Below are positions 33,200 to 43,033 of a DNA stretch of 64,000 nt, piece by piece (position 1 is the stretch's first letter; each line of letters starts with the position of its first letter). Source of the stretch: Pedobacter hartonius (GTDB taxonomy: Bacteria > Bacteroidota > Bacteroidia > Sphingobacteriales > Sphingobacteriaceae); NCBI RefSeq assembly GCF_900107535.1, contig NZ_FNRA01000015.1:1-64000 (forward strand), given 5' to 3'. Both the position numbers and the translations under genes were made by a program. The notes beneath the pieces were generated by a model. It worked only from the letters and a program-made list of their open reading frames with translations, made no database searches and was not told where the DNA came from.

Positions 33200-34387
33200 A
33201 TGATCAGCCACAAAGAACTTTTTCTGCTTAACAATGCCCAGACTTCTACCAGTCCGAATATGCTGGAAGTAGAACGTGCCGCGGGTATGTATTTGTATGA
33301 TAAAAGTGGCAAGGCCTATATGGACCTGGTATCGGGTTTTGCAGTAAGCAACATCGGCCACAGGCACCCCAAAGTACTGGAAGCGATCAGGGCACAGCTG
33401 GATAAATATCTCCACCTTACTGTTTACGGAGAATTTGTACAGTCGCCCATGGTACTTTTCGCCCAAAAACTGATCAGCGTACTTCCTGAACAGCTGAACA
33501 ACGTATATTTTGTGAATTCAGGAACCGAAGCTACCGAAGGGGCGCTGAAACTGGCAAAACGTTATACCGGAAGATCAGGTATCATCTCCTGTCACCATGC
33601 CTATCACGGCAGTACCCATGGTGCGCTGAGCGTAATGGGCAACGAATATTTTAAACAGAAGTACCGTCCGCTGCTTCCTGATGTCAGCTTTATGACTTTC
33701 GGAAAGGAAGACGACCTTTCGCTGATCAGCACCAGCACTGCTTGTGTGATTATGGAAACTGTTCAGGGGGAGGCAGGGATCAGGGTAGCTTCTGCTGAAT
33801 ATATGGAGAAACTGAGGGCACGCTGCACAGCAACGGGCACCTTGCTTATTCTTGATGAAATACAGGCGGCTTTCGGCCGTACAGGTAAATTATTTGCATT
33901 TGAACATTATGGAATAGTACCGGATATACTGCTCCTTGCAAAAGCATTGGGCGGGGGAATGCCAATCGGCGCTTTCATCGCCAACAGAGAGGTGATGGGT
34001 GTCCTGAAGGAAAATCCCATTCTCGGCCATATCACTACTTTTGGCGGGCACCCGGTGTCCAGTGTGGCAGGACTGGCGAGCCTGAATGTGATTTTGGAAG
34101 AAGAACTGGTAAAAGATGTGGATGCAAAAGGCAGCCTGTTCAGGTCACTGCTTGTTCATCCGCTGATCAGGGAGGTCAGGGGAATCGGACTGATGATGTG
34201 TATACAGCTGGACAGTTTTGAGCAGGTAGAGAGGGTCAGCAAACTTTGTGCTGCTGATGGCGTGGTGATCGACTGGTTCCTGCACTGTGAAACGGCCCTG
34301 AGGATAGCTCCGCCACTGATCATCACTGAAGAGGAGATCAAAAAGGCTTCTGCGGTCATATTGAAGGCACTTGACGCATTGAGTTAA
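33200..34387 (+). CDS. Class III (ornithine-type) aminotransferase
   Basis: A 395-residue fold-type I PLP enzyme. The cofactor segment ILDEIQAAFGRTGKLFAFEH and the Schiff-base lysine in LLLAKALGGGMPIGAF are clear. Class III members use ornithine, acetylornithine, lysine, GABA and similar amines; the sequence does not settle which. It stands alone between NDH-2 and a minus-strand response regulator, so the pathway cannot be inferred. Confidence 0.85.
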   Translation: MISHKELFLLNNAQTSTSPNMLEVERAAGMYLYDKSGKAYMDLVSGFAVSNIGHRHPKVLEAIRAQLDKYLHLTVYGEFVQSPMVLFAQKLISVLPEQLNNVYFVNSGTEATEGALKLAKRYTGRSGIISCHHAYHGSTHGALSVMGNEYFKQKYRPLLPDVSFMTFGKEDDLSLISTSTACVIMETVQGEAGIRVASAEYMEKLRARCTATGTLLILDEIQAAFGRTGKLFAFEHYGIVPDILLLAKALGGGMPIGAFIANREVMGVLKENPILGHITTFGGHPVSSVAGLASLNVILEEELVKDVDAKGSLFRSLLVHPLIREVRGIGLMMCIQLDSFEQVERVSKLCAADGVVIDWFLHCETALRIAPPLIITEEEIKKASAVILKALDALS

Positions 34388-34585
34388 CTTATCCAATTAC
34401 TCTTTCCGGCTTCAGGGAAGTATGCAGGTTCGACATAAATCTGATCCAGGTCTGTGCTAACTCCGGGTTTAGGGCCGAAATATCGAACTTACCTCAGACC
34501 TGCGCGCAAGCGCATACGGATCAGCATACACGGCGCAATATCACCACGTGCATACCATAGGGGCTAGGAAGAGAAATAAAGTAGA
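34388..34585. other. Intergenic region, nothing recognised
   Basis: No ORF of note, RNA gene or clean hairpin is seen between the convergent aminotransferase and response regulator; only imperfect dyads (GGTCTG/CAGACC) are present. Confidence 0.4.
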
Positions 34586-34951
34586 TTAAGAGGCCAGCTG
34601 GAAATACACTTTATCGATCAGATCCCCGATGTTAAATGGTTTTGGCAGAAAATCATTAGGGCCGAAGTCCTGATGCTGAGCCGCTTCAGCTCCCTGCTGT
34701 CCTGAAATCAGGATGATGGGAATATGTTTTAACTCAGTGTTTTCTTTGATTGACCTGCAGATTTCTCTTCCGTCAAATCCGTCAAGCAGCACATCCATTA
34801 AGATGAGGTCAGGCTTTTCTTTGCTGATTACTTTTATGGCATCCTGCCCGCTCGAAAATGTCATCAGGTCCCAGTCTACAAAATCAAGTACAGATTCCAT
34901 CGCCGTTAAGATGTCCTGATCATCATCAAAAATTACTATTTTTTTATTCAT
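34586..34951 (-). CDS. Single-domain response regulator
   Basis: A 121-residue CheY-like receiver with no output domain. Acidic pocket DDD at 10-11, phospho-acceptor D53 in LILMDVLLDGFDG, and the Lys in FLPKPFN. It may relay phosphate between proteins or act by binding. No kinase is adjacent; the kinase at 214-2772 is a possible but unproven partner. Confidence 0.92.
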   Translation of the reverse strand: MNKKIVIFDDDQDILTAMESVLDFVDWDLMTFSSGQDAIKVISKEKPDLILMDVLLDGFDGREICRSIKENTELKHIPIILISGQQGAEAAQHQDFGPNDFLPKPFNIGDLIDKVYFQLAS

Positions 34952-35131
34952 TCTTCTTTCTTTTTACCTAATCGTTATACAACGAATACTATGCCAATAC
35001 AATGCGCTGTGAATGTAACATTTTGAAAGGCATTGATCATAAGCAGATAACAGGAAAATCATCCATCCGTTGCAGACTGGTGTAAGTTGTGCTATATTTA
35101 TCGGCAACGCTGACCACAATTAAAATTCATA

Positions 35132-36592
35132 ATGCAGGAAATACGCTGGATACTTATACTTGAAATAGTTTACACACTTGCAATCATCGCTACCTGCCTG
35201 CGCATTATCTACGATACCCGCTCAACAACGAAAACGCTGGCATATCTGATGCTCACGGTCTTTCTTCCCATTTTGGGCATTGTTATTTATTTCTGTATTG
35301 GTACAAACTACCGCAAGCGCAAATTATACAGCAAAAAGATCGTGCTGGATGAGCAGATGCAGCTGAGGATCAGGGAACAGGTCTATCTGGAATCAAAGAA
35401 AATCTGGGATACCGTACCCGATGAAATCCTTAAATACCAGAAGCTTGCACAGCTGCTGCTGAATGATGGCATGAGCTACCTTACGGGGAATAATAAAGTG
35501 CAAGTACTGCTGAACGGAGAGCAGAAATTCCCTGAAGTATTACGATGCCTGCGGGAAGCGAAGGATCATATTCATATTGAATATTACATTTTTGAAGATG
35601 ATCACATTGGCAACGCCATCAAAGATATACTGATTGAAAAGGCGAAGTCGGGCGTCAGGGTGAGATTGATCTATGACGATTTTGGCAGCCGCAGCATCAG
35701 AAAAAACGTGATCACGGAATTGCGGGAAGCAGGGGTGGAGGCCTATCCCTTTTACAGGATCTTATTCATTGCACTCGCCAACCGGATCAACTACCGCAAC
35801 CACCGCAAGATCATTGTAATTGACGGCCATATAGGTTTTACCGGCGGCATCAATGTAAGTGACAGGTACATCAACACGGAGGAAAATAAGGATCAGGTGT
35901 TTTGGAGGGATACACATGTAAAGATCACCGGTACCGGGGCTTTCTACCTGCAATACCTGTTTATATGCGACTGGAACTTTTGTGCGGACGAAGCCCTGAA
36001 AGTTGAACCCGGATTTTTTTATGAACCCAAAGAAAACGGAGGGGATGCAGTAGTTCAGATTGCTGCGAGTGGACCCGATTCGGATAATCCGACCATTTTA
36101 TTTTCACTGATCCAGGCTATAGGCATGGCCGAAGAGGAGATCCTGATCACCACACCGTACTTTATACCGGGTGAAAGCCTGCTTGACGCCATGACTGTTG
36201 CCGCCCTGAGTGGGGTAAGGGTAGTCTTGCTGGTGCCGGATAAATCAGATTCAAGGATGGTGGCCGCTGCCGCCCGCTCCTTTTACAGTGAACTGCTGGC
36301 TGCAGGAGTGGAAATCTACCAGTACGAGAAAGGATTCATTCACGCAAAAACTATGGTGTCAGACCAGCAGCTGTCCGTCATCGGAACCGCAAATATGGAC
36401 AACAGGAGCTTTGAACTGAACTTTGAAGTGAATGCCGTCATCTATGATAACGATACGGCGGAGGAGATGACAAGGATATTTTACCAGGACCTTAAAGTGT
36501 CCAGGAAAATTGATGCTGCAGAATGGGAAAAAAGACCCTTATACAAACAGCTGCCCGAAAAATTAGCCCGGCTATTATCGCCGTTACTGTAA
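35132..36592 (+). CDS. cls: Cardiolipin synthase
   Basis: A 486-residue membrane enzyme of the phospholipase D superfamily that joins two phosphatidylglycerols into cardiolipin. Two N-terminal helices, then two HxKxxxxD motifs: HRKIIVID with downstream GFTGG, and HAKTMVSD with downstream GTANMDNRSF. Length matches the family. Divergent from the response regulator; a hairpin terminator follows. Confidence 0.93.
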   Translation: MQEIRWILILEIVYTLAIIATCLRIIYDTRSTTKTLAYLMLTVFLPILGIVIYFCIGTNYRKRKLYSKKIVLDEQMQLRIREQVYLESKKIWDTVPDEILKYQKLAQLLLNDGMSYLTGNNKVQVLLNGEQKFPEVLRCLREAKDHIHIEYYIFEDDHIGNAIKDILIEKAKSGVRVRLIYDDFGSRSIRKNVITELREAGVEAYPFYRILFIALANRINYRNHRKIIVIDGHIGFTGGINVSDRYINTEENKDQVFWRDTHVKITGTGAFYLQYLFICDWNFCADEALKVEPGFFYEPKENGGDAVVQIAASGPDSDNPTILFSLIQAIGMAEEEILITTPYFIPGESLLDAMTVAALSGVRVVLLVPDKSDSRMVAAAARSFYSELLAAGVEIYQYEKGFIHAKTMVSDQQLSVIGTANMDNRSFELNFEVNAVIYDNDTAEEMTRIFYQDLKVSRKIDAAEWEKRPLYKQLPEKLARLLSPLL

Positions 36593-36605
36593 TCTGGAAA
36601 GTTAT

Positions 36606-36642
36606 GCTCAGCAGCACTGCTGTCATCAGAATGCTGCTGAGC
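36606..36642. terminator. Two-way hairpin terminator after cls
   Basis: An 11-bp stem (36606-36616 with 36632-36642, GCTCAGCAGCA type) between convergent cls and the DUF3606 gene; TTTAATTC follows on the plus strand. Confidence 0.6.
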
Positions 36643-36651
36643 TTTAATTCA

Positions 36652-36864
36652 TTATTTGAAGACGTATTTGTTCCTGATATACTGCTCAACTTCTTCAGCA
36701 GCAGTTGTGCCCGAATTCTTTACCGCCAGCTGTAACAGTTCCGGGGTTATGCCGAACTTCTTGGACCAGTATTCTACATCATAATATTCCTGCAGGTTGA
36801 TCCATTTCCTGTCTTTCAATCTCATTTCATCTCTGTCGTAATAGCTGTGTCGGAGCATAATCAA
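36652..36864 (-). CDS. DUF3606-like small protein, 70 aa
   Basis: A 70-residue protein with the DUF3606 layout: basic start DRKWINLQEYYDVEYWSKKF, then GITPELLQLAVKNSG and a helix to the end. DUF3606 proteins are small, usually stress- or stationary-phase-linked and of unknown activity. An inner ATG near MRLKDRKW would shorten it by 13 residues. Confidence 0.7.
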   Translation of the reverse strand: MIMLRHSYYDRDEMRLKDRKWINLQEYYDVEYWSKKFGITPELLQLAVKNSGTTAAEEVEQYIRNKYVFK

Positions 36865-37000
36865 TAAATATTAAATGGTTTTAGTGAATATCTTATAACA
36901 ATACTTATGCCTAAATGTAACAGATAGTTTTCCGTTTTACTATCCCTAATATATTATTTTTTTGTTAAAATAAAAAATCGCTTCGTGATCGCAGACAATA

Positions 37001-37021
37001 CTGGGTTAACCTATTGTTAAT
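37001..37021 (+). promoter_or_regulatory. Shared element CTGGGTTAAC-N6-TTAAT (copy 1, upstream of the TPR-HTH regulator)
   Basis: CTGGGTTAAC at 37001-37010 and TTAAT at 37017-37021, with TTAA repeated at 11 bp. The same element occurs upstream of the TonB receptor. Direct TTAAC-type repeats at 11-bp steps resemble PhoB/PhoP boxes. It lies 59 nt before the chosen ATG at 37080, and inside the longer frame from 37014, which supports the shorter start. Confidence 0.5.
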
Positions 37022-37079
37022 ACTGGAAGTCGTCCTTTGCAGCAGGCAGATCTCATCAATTTTCTGCCCGAATTTTATC

Positions 37080-38675
37080 ATGATATCTGTTTACCATCGA
37101 ATTTACGGCAAATCTATCCTCACGGTTTTTTTGCTGTGCAGCATCCTGAACGGGCTATCTGCTGCCGGGGATCCTGCACCAGCACTTCAGCACACGCTGG
37201 AGCTGAGCAAGAGTTATCCCGATTCTGCTTTTTTGATTTTGAAGAAGTTACACCATGATGCCCTGCTTAAAAACGATAAACGGGCGATCGGCATCTGCCT
37301 GAAGCAAATGGGAGAGATCTGTTATTCACAGGGACATTATGCCCAGGCATTGGAATACCATCAGCAGGCTAACCGGATCTTTGGTCAGCTCCACGAAAAG
37401 AGCCTGCTGGCTGACAACTATAATGATCTGGGGATTATCTATTACCAGAATATGGACAGGAAATCTTCCCGCAGGCAGTACGACCAGGCGATGCGCTTGT
37501 ATAAGGAAATCAACGATAAGGTCGGCTTAGGCGAGACCTACGGGAATATCGGCCACTTATATGAGAAACAACAGCGTTACGACAGCGCGTTTTATTATCA
37601 GCGGAAAGCCTTAACAGCATACAGCTTTGCAGATCATAAAGGCGGTATGGGAAAGATTTACGAAAACCTGGGCAGTATTTTCGAAGACCTGGCACGTTAT
37701 GACTCTGCCAGGGTTTATTTTGATCAATCGCTCGTATTATACAATGCAGTGAACAACCAGGTGTCAAGCATAGAAGTGATCAATAACATTGGTGATATCC
37801 TGCGGAAAACCGGTAATTACAGTGCAGGCCTGCTGTATTCCAGAAAAGCACTGCAAATGTCTGTCGAAACCAAAAATGAATATCAGCAGGCTTCAGCCTA
37901 CAGGGATATCGCTAAATCCATGAACCTGCTGGGAAAAAATGACAGCGCTTATCATTATATGGAGCTGAGCAGAAAATACCTGCTCAATATTTATTCTGAC
38001 CAGAATAACCGTCAGATGTCTTTTCTTCAGATCATTTATGATACGGATAAGAAGAATGACGAGATCGCGCGATTGGAGAATGCACACAAGGTAAATATGA
38101 TCATCAGCGTTTCGGTTGTGGTGGTGATCCTGCTGCTGGTGGTCATGGGACTGCTCACCATCTCCAGGCAGCGTCTTAAACTCAGGGAGAATATCGCCAT
38201 CGTGGAAAAGAATGAACAGCTGAATCTCGCACAGCAGGAACAGCTGGAACTGAAGAGCAGGGAGCTCACCACCCATACCCTGCAGGTGATCCAGCATAAC
38301 CAGTTCCTCGAAAGCATGCGCAGTAAACTGGATGAGATGATCAACGAAGACAAGCGCGACCAGAAAAAACAGCTGCAGCAACTGGTCAGGCAGATTAACC
38401 AGAACATTAATCACGACCAGCAGTGGAAAGATTTTACGATGGTCTTCGAACAATTACACCAGTCGTTTTTTGATAACCTCAAATCCTATTGCGAAGACCT
38501 GACAGTAAATGACATCCGCCTGATTGCCTTACTGAAAATGAACATGAGCTCGAAGGATATGGCCGCAATATTTGGGATCTCACAAGATAGCCTGAGGGTT
38601 TCAAGATACCGGCTCAGAAAAAAACTGAACATCGCCGAAGGGGACAACCTCAGCTCCTTTATCCAGACCATCTGA
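37080..38675 (+). CDS. Membrane TPR-HTH hybrid regulator
   Basis: A 531-residue Bacteroidota-type regulator: signal sequence (ILTVFLLCSILNGLSA), five or more TPR repeats outside the cytoplasm (NYNDLGIIYYQNMDR and similar), one membrane helix (IISVSVVVVILLLVVMGL), a Gln/Glu-rich coiled coil and a C-terminal LuxR-like HTH (LTVNDIRLIALLKMNMSSKD, then SQDSLRVSRYRLRKKL). It probably senses a periplasmic cue and acts on DNA directly. It sits upstream of the phytase operon and shares an upstream element with it. Start 37080 (MISVYHRIYGKS) is preferred over 37014. Confidence 0.88.
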   Translation: MISVYHRIYGKSILTVFLLCSILNGLSAAGDPAPALQHTLELSKSYPDSAFLILKKLHHDALLKNDKRAIGICLKQMGEICYSQGHYAQALEYHQQANRIFGQLHEKSLLADNYNDLGIIYYQNMDRKSSRRQYDQAMRLYKEINDKVGLGETYGNIGHLYEKQQRYDSAFYYQRKALTAYSFADHKGGMGKIYENLGSIFEDLARYDSARVYFDQSLVLYNAVNNQVSSIEVINNIGDILRKTGNYSAGLLYSRKALQMSVETKNEYQQASAYRDIAKSMNLLGKNDSAYHYMELSRKYLLNIYSDQNNRQMSFLQIIYDTDKKNDEIARLENAHKVNMIISVSVVVVILLLVVMGLLTISRQRLKLRENIAIVEKNEQLNLAQQEQLELKSRELTTHTLQVIQHNQFLESMRSKLDEMINEDKRDQKKQLQQLVRQINQNINHDQQWKDFTMVFEQLHQSFFDNLKSYCEDLTVNDIRLIALLKMNMSSKDMAAIFGISQDSLRVSRYRLRKKLNIAEGDNLSSFIQTI

Positions 38676-38684
38676 TGTCTTTTG

Positions 38685-38716
38685 CTGGGTTAACAATTTC
38701 TTAATGTTACGCTAAC
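38685..38716 (+). promoter_or_regulatory. Shared element CTGGGTTAAC-N6-TTAAT (copy 2, upstream of the TonB receptor operon)
   Basis: CTGGGTTAAC (38685-38694), TTAAT (38701-38705) and CTAAC (38712-38716) step exactly 11 bp apart at their TAA cores. The first 21 bp repeat the element at 37001. It starts 10 bp past the regulator's stop and 239 bp before the receptor ATG. Likely a Pho-box-type operator for the phosphatase genes. Confidence 0.55.
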
Positions 38717-38923
38717 TGAATGATAATGGCGGTTATGTTATTTGCAAATCACTGTATAACAGGTTTTTACCGGATAAATGTATACGCTGTATGCGCTTTG
38801 TATACAGCTGTGGTAACGGTGTTTACGTTTTGTACACGCCGGTTTCTTGACCGCTGCAAAATGATCCTACACATTTGCAGCAGCGTTGTAAAAAACAATC
38901 AGCGCTCAAAAACTAATTAAAAA

Positions 38924-41689
38924 ATGAAACCAATTCTAAAAACGATTTTCTGCTTATTCTTAAGCATTACTGTAGCTAAGGCCAGTAATATTAAAGGGCA
39001 TGTGTATGATCAGAAAACGGGGGAGCCAATGGTAGGCGCTTCTGTCAGACTGGAAAACACTGATAAAGCTGTACTAACCGGTCTTGACGGCTCTTTCGAG
39101 TTCAAAAAGGTCAGTGCCGGACCCGCTACCTTAAGGGTATCTTACATTAGTTACAAGACTTTTAGTAAACAAATCGTGGTGCTGAAAGAGGACAATCCAT
39201 CGCTTAACGTTTATTTATCAGAACAGGGCGGAAATGATTTGAGTGAGATCTCCATCTCAGCGAAACATGACGGCGCAACGGAAAACACAGCCAGGAGACT
39301 GGAGCAGAAATCTATACAGGTGATGAACGTAGTTTCAGGCCGTGCGATGGAAATCTCTCCCGATCTGACTGTGGCTAATGCCATTCAGCGTGTTTCGGGT
39401 GTTTCCGTAGAAAGAAGTAACAACGGTGATGGACAGTATGCCATCCTGAGGGGAATGGATAAACGTTACAATTATACGCTGGTAAACGGCATTAAGATCC
39501 CGAGTCCGGATAATAAATTCAGGTATGTACCGCTGGATATCTTTCCGGTTGAGCTGCTGGAAAGGCTGGAGATCTATAAATCACTGACGCCAAATATGGA
39601 AGGTGATGCTGTTGGTGGTGTAGTGAATATGGTGATGAAAAATGCACCTGCAAAACTACAGATCAATGCCAACCTGGCTTCGGGTTACAGCCAGATGTTC
39701 TTCGACCGTAAGTTCCTGGGTTTTGACGCAGGTTCAGTAAATTATAAATCTCCCTATGAGATCAATGGCAGGAGCTATAATGCAAAACCTTCAGACTTTT
39801 CTACCGCAACGGTTGATTATAAAGAGAAACAGCCTGCACCTAACGTTGTCGGCGGCCTCTCCATTGGTCAGCGTTTCCTGAATAACAAACTCGGGGTGAT
39901 CGTTGCCGGAAGCTACCAGAATACATACAGGGGAACAAATAGTACCTTCTTTAATTCTTCTGTGGTAGATGATGACAGGATCTCCAGGATCACTTCCATG
40001 GACTACCGGCAATACAGTGAGCAGCAGAAACGTTACGGACTGCACGGAAAGGTTGACTATACACTCAATGAAAACAATAAGTTCTCCTGGGTAAATTCAT
40101 ACGTGAACCTGACCAATATCCAGACACGTGACGTGCTGACCACAAATTTCTCCAATGCAGATTATAACCCTGCAGCAGGTAATGCGCAGATCACTTACAA
40201 TACCCGTTCAAGATTAACCGAGCAGCAGATCTACAACAGTACTTTGCATGGGGATCACATCATCATCCCGGGCAGACTGAAAGTGGACTGGTCGGCCGTC
40301 TATTCAACCGCAAAAAATGATGTTCCTGATGAAACTTCGGTTTCACTGAACGGCCTCCGTACCAATTTTAATGAAACCAGAACTACAGCTTCATCACTGA
40401 CCCACAGGTGGTCGCGTAACACGGATGAAGATAAAGCAGGTTACCTGGATATTACCTATACCGCTGATATTGCAGGTATCAAGGTTGATTTTACCGGTGG
40501 TGGCCTGTACAGGGATAAACAGAGAAGCAGTTTTTATAACAACTATAACTTCAAGCCATTGGTTCCGGCCTCATTGTACGGTGTAGCATTTACAAACTAT
40601 GCCGATATCGCATGGGATATCCAGAATCCGCAGGGTGCTGTGGCCAATTCACTGACCTACAACGCGTCTGAAAAAACGTCTGCAGGTTACGGAATGTTTA
40701 GTTTTAAGGTCAACAAGCTGGAGGTGACCGGCGGTGCCAGGGTTGAACATACCAACCAGGGTTACGACCTGCTGTTCCCGGCAGGGGAGGCAAACCCTGT
40801 TGGCAGCCAGCAATATACCGATCTGTTACCCAGCCTGAATTTAAAATACGGGTTAACCCACAGCCAGAACCTGAGAGCCAGCTATTTCCGCTCCCTGAAC
40901 CGTCCTGGTTTTTACGAAATTGTGCCTTCCAAAGTCGTTACTGAAGAATACCAGGAACGCGGAAACCCGGATCTGAAACGTGCGATAGCCGATAACTTTG
41001 ACCTGCGTTACGAGCTGTTTCCGAATAGCTCAGACCAGTTGCTGGTTGGTGCTTTCTTTAAAAACATCAAAGATCCTATTGAATATACCATCCAGGCAGA
41101 CCCAACCAGGGGACAGGATCAGTTCTATTCTCCGGGAAACTTCGGCAATGCAAAAAATTACGGGTTAGAGCTGGATTATATCAAGTTCTTTAACAAATTC
41201 GGGTTTAAAGCCAACTATACCTACACACATTCGAGAATTACAACTGACAAAACGCAACGGATCAGAAATGCGGTTTCGGGTGATGTGCAAACGATCATTG
41301 TTCAGCAATCCAGACCCCTGTACGGGCAGGCTGCGCATATCGGAAACTTGTCCCTGCTGTACAAAGACACTAAACATGGCTGGGATGCACAACTCGCAGG
41401 ATCCTATACAGGGGAGCGGATCAATACGATCTCTCAGTTTGTAGACAATGACCTGTGGCAGAAAGGATTTATCCAGATGGATGCGTCGGTAGAGAAAAAA
41501 TTCAAAAACAACCTGAGTATTTTTATTAAAGCCGGGAACTTGTTGAATACACCTACAGAATTATTTATCAAGGGAACAAATACAGAAAATGCGGGATTGC
41601 CTCAGCAAGAGGCTGGCAGTAACGAAACACTGATCAGAAAAGATTTTTACGAACAGACCTATTTATTGGGCATACGGTACAAGTTATAA
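38924..41689 (+). CDS. TonB-dependent outer-membrane receptor
   Basis: A 921-residue receptor with a signal peptide ending KASN, carboxypeptidase-regulatory-like domain (about 22-105, IKGHVYDQKTGEPMVGASVR), plug (about 125-245, with NAIQRVSGVSVERSNNGDGQ and GDAVGGVVNMVMKNAP) and a beta-barrel ending QTYLLGIRYKL. It is not of the SusC group and has no SusD beside it. The phytase and acid phosphatase genes downstream suggest a phosphorus-containing ligand such as phytate or an organophosphate, by context. Confidence 0.92.
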   Translation: MKPILKTIFCLFLSITVAKASNIKGHVYDQKTGEPMVGASVRLENTDKAVLTGLDGSFEFKKVSAGPATLRVSYISYKTFSKQIVVLKEDNPSLNVYLSEQGGNDLSEISISAKHDGATENTARRLEQKSIQVMNVVSGRAMEISPDLTVANAIQRVSGVSVERSNNGDGQYAILRGMDKRYNYTLVNGIKIPSPDNKFRYVPLDIFPVELLERLEIYKSLTPNMEGDAVGGVVNMVMKNAPAKLQINANLASGYSQMFFDRKFLGFDAGSVNYKSPYEINGRSYNAKPSDFSTATVDYKEKQPAPNVVGGLSIGQRFLNNKLGVIVAGSYQNTYRGTNSTFFNSSVVDDDRISRITSMDYRQYSEQQKRYGLHGKVDYTLNENNKFSWVNSYVNLTNIQTRDVLTTNFSNADYNPAAGNAQITYNTRSRLTEQQIYNSTLHGDHIIIPGRLKVDWSAVYSTAKNDVPDETSVSLNGLRTNFNETRTTASSLTHRWSRNTDEDKAGYLDITYTADIAGIKVDFTGGGLYRDKQRSSFYNNYNFKPLVPASLYGVAFTNYADIAWDIQNPQGAVANSLTYNASEKTSAGYGMFSFKVNKLEVTGGARVEHTNQGYDLLFPAGEANPVGSQQYTDLLPSLNLKYGLTHSQNLRASYFRSLNRPGFYEIVPSKVVTEEYQERGNPDLKRAIADNFDLRYELFPNSSDQLLVGAFFKNIKDPIEYTIQADPTRGQDQFYSPGNFGNAKNYGLELDYIKFFNKFGFKANYTYTHSRITTDKTQRIRNAVSGDVQTIIVQQSRPLYGQAAHIGNLSLLYKDTKHGWDAQLAGSYTGERINTISQFVDNDLWQKGFIQMDASVEKKFKNNLSIFIKAGNLLNTPTELFIKGTNTENAGLPQQEAGSNETLIRKDFYEQTYLLGIRYKL

Positions 41690-41710
41690 TTTAAGCAAAA
41701 GATAAACGCT

Positions 41711-42973
41711 ATGAAGATAAAAGTATTACTACTCTGTGCCGCAATGACGGCCGCAGTATTCACAGGTTGTGAAAAAGCAAATGTTGATGTGGACACTTCG
41801 CCTGTCCCGACCAATACCAGTGGTCTTTCCGGTGAAGTTTACGGAATATGGACCAAAGGAAGTGTGATCCGTGTAACGGGTGACATCATTGTTCCGGTGA
41901 ATAAGTCGCTCACCATTGAAGAAGGCGTTCTTGTGATCATGGATACACTGACAAGGCCTGAGATCATCCTGAACGGGAATTTATATTCCTTAGGTACAGC
42001 AGCAAACCCGGTGAAATTCACCATCGAAGAGAATTACAGAAATGCAGCGCATAGCTTTGGTAAAATGTGGGGCGGTATCCTGGCCTCCAAAACCTGTACT
42101 GAATTGCTGCTGGACAATACGATCGTTGAGTATGGCGGTGCCACTACCACAGAGGCCTCTACTTCAGTAAAACTGGGTTTATACAAAGCTGTCAGCGGTG
42201 AAAACACACCGGCAATCTGGTTCTCCAACGTGAATGGTAAACTGGTGGTTGCCAACAGCACCTTCCGGCACTTTCAGGATGACTGTACCTATATTGAAGG
42301 CGGTCATATCATTTTTACAGGAAACAAATTCTACAATACAGGCCTGGTTGGCGGAGAAGGGATCAATATCAAGTCGGGATGTCTGGCAGATTTATCCTAT
42401 AACCTCTTCTATTCAACCAATACCAATGCGTTTAAACTTTCCAATACGGGCGACCGTACGCCACAGGCACACGTGGTGGTTTACAACAACACCATGCTAA
42501 ACACAGGTTGGAGAAGACCAACCGCCAAAGGTGGTTCAGTGTGGCTGGAAGCAACAGTGTATGCAGAGCTGTACAATAACCTCTTTGCCAATGCCCGTTT
42601 CGGTATAAAAAAAGACACCAAGGCACCTCAGGATGCCAGGTCAAAATTCAGCAACAATCTGTATTACGGTTATGCACAAGCCGCTGTGACCCAGTTTCAG
42701 CCCGCAGCTGATATCGTAGCAGGTACAAATGACGTCATCAGTACGGTAGTGGGTGCCAATGATCCGAAGTTTGCGAACTACCCCTTAAGCACCGCTACCT
42801 CCAACTTTACGTTCAGCGACAGCTGGGATTTTCATCTGCTGACCGGATCGGCAGCGCTGAACAAGGGAAGAAAAGATTTTGTACGTAATTTCCCTGATGG
42901 GATCACCATCAACGGAACAGTGTACGCTTCACCGGAGCCAGCTTCATACATCGGCGCTTTTGGTACAAATTAG
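41711..42973 (+). CDS. Secreted lipoprotein, right-handed beta-helix-like
   Basis: A 420-residue lipoprotein (lipobox AVFTGC, Cys20). After a Pro/Thr linker it shows short beta-strand repeats typical of parallel beta-helices (LTIEEGVLVIMD, IILNGNLYSLG, NKFYNTGLVGGEGINIKSG, VVVYNNTMLNTG). Such folds bind or cut polysaccharides or act as surface scaffolds; no catalytic set is recognised. It lies 21 bp after the receptor and probably binds the same ligand at the surface. Confidence 0.75.
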   Translation: MKIKVLLLCAAMTAAVFTGCEKANVDVDTSPVPTNTSGLSGEVYGIWTKGSVIRVTGDIIVPVNKSLTIEEGVLVIMDTLTRPEIILNGNLYSLGTAANPVKFTIEENYRNAAHSFGKMWGGILASKTCTELLLDNTIVEYGGATTTEASTSVKLGLYKAVSGENTPAIWFSNVNGKLVVANSTFRHFQDDCTYIEGGHIIFTGNKFYNTGLVGGEGINIKSGCLADLSYNLFYSTNTNAFKLSNTGDRTPQAHVVVYNNTMLNTGWRRPTAKGGSVWLEATVYAELYNNLFANARFGIKKDTKAPQDARSKFSNNLYYGYAQAAVTQFQPAADIVAGTNDVISTVVGANDPKFANYPLSTATSNFTFSDSWDFHLLTGSAALNKGRKDFVRNFPDGITINGTVYASPEPASYIGAFGTN

Positions 42974-42983
42974 CAACTTTTTG

Positions 42984-43020
42984 ACATCTCCGGATCAGTC
43001 TTCCGGAGATGTTCTTTATT
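42984..43020 (+). terminator. Terminator-like hairpin inside the phosphate operon
   Basis: ACATCTCCGGA (42984-42994) pairs with TCCGGAGATGT (43002-43012), followed by TCTTTATT. It lies between the lipoprotein and phytase genes, so it may stop or dampen transcription into the enzyme genes, or form an mRNA processing site. Confidence 0.75.
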
Positions 43021-43033
43021 TTTAAATCAAATC

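Noticed and set aside
34388-34585. Imperfect dyads between the aminotransferase and the response regulator as a structured RNA
   Set aside because: Pairing is broken and no conserved core could be recognised.
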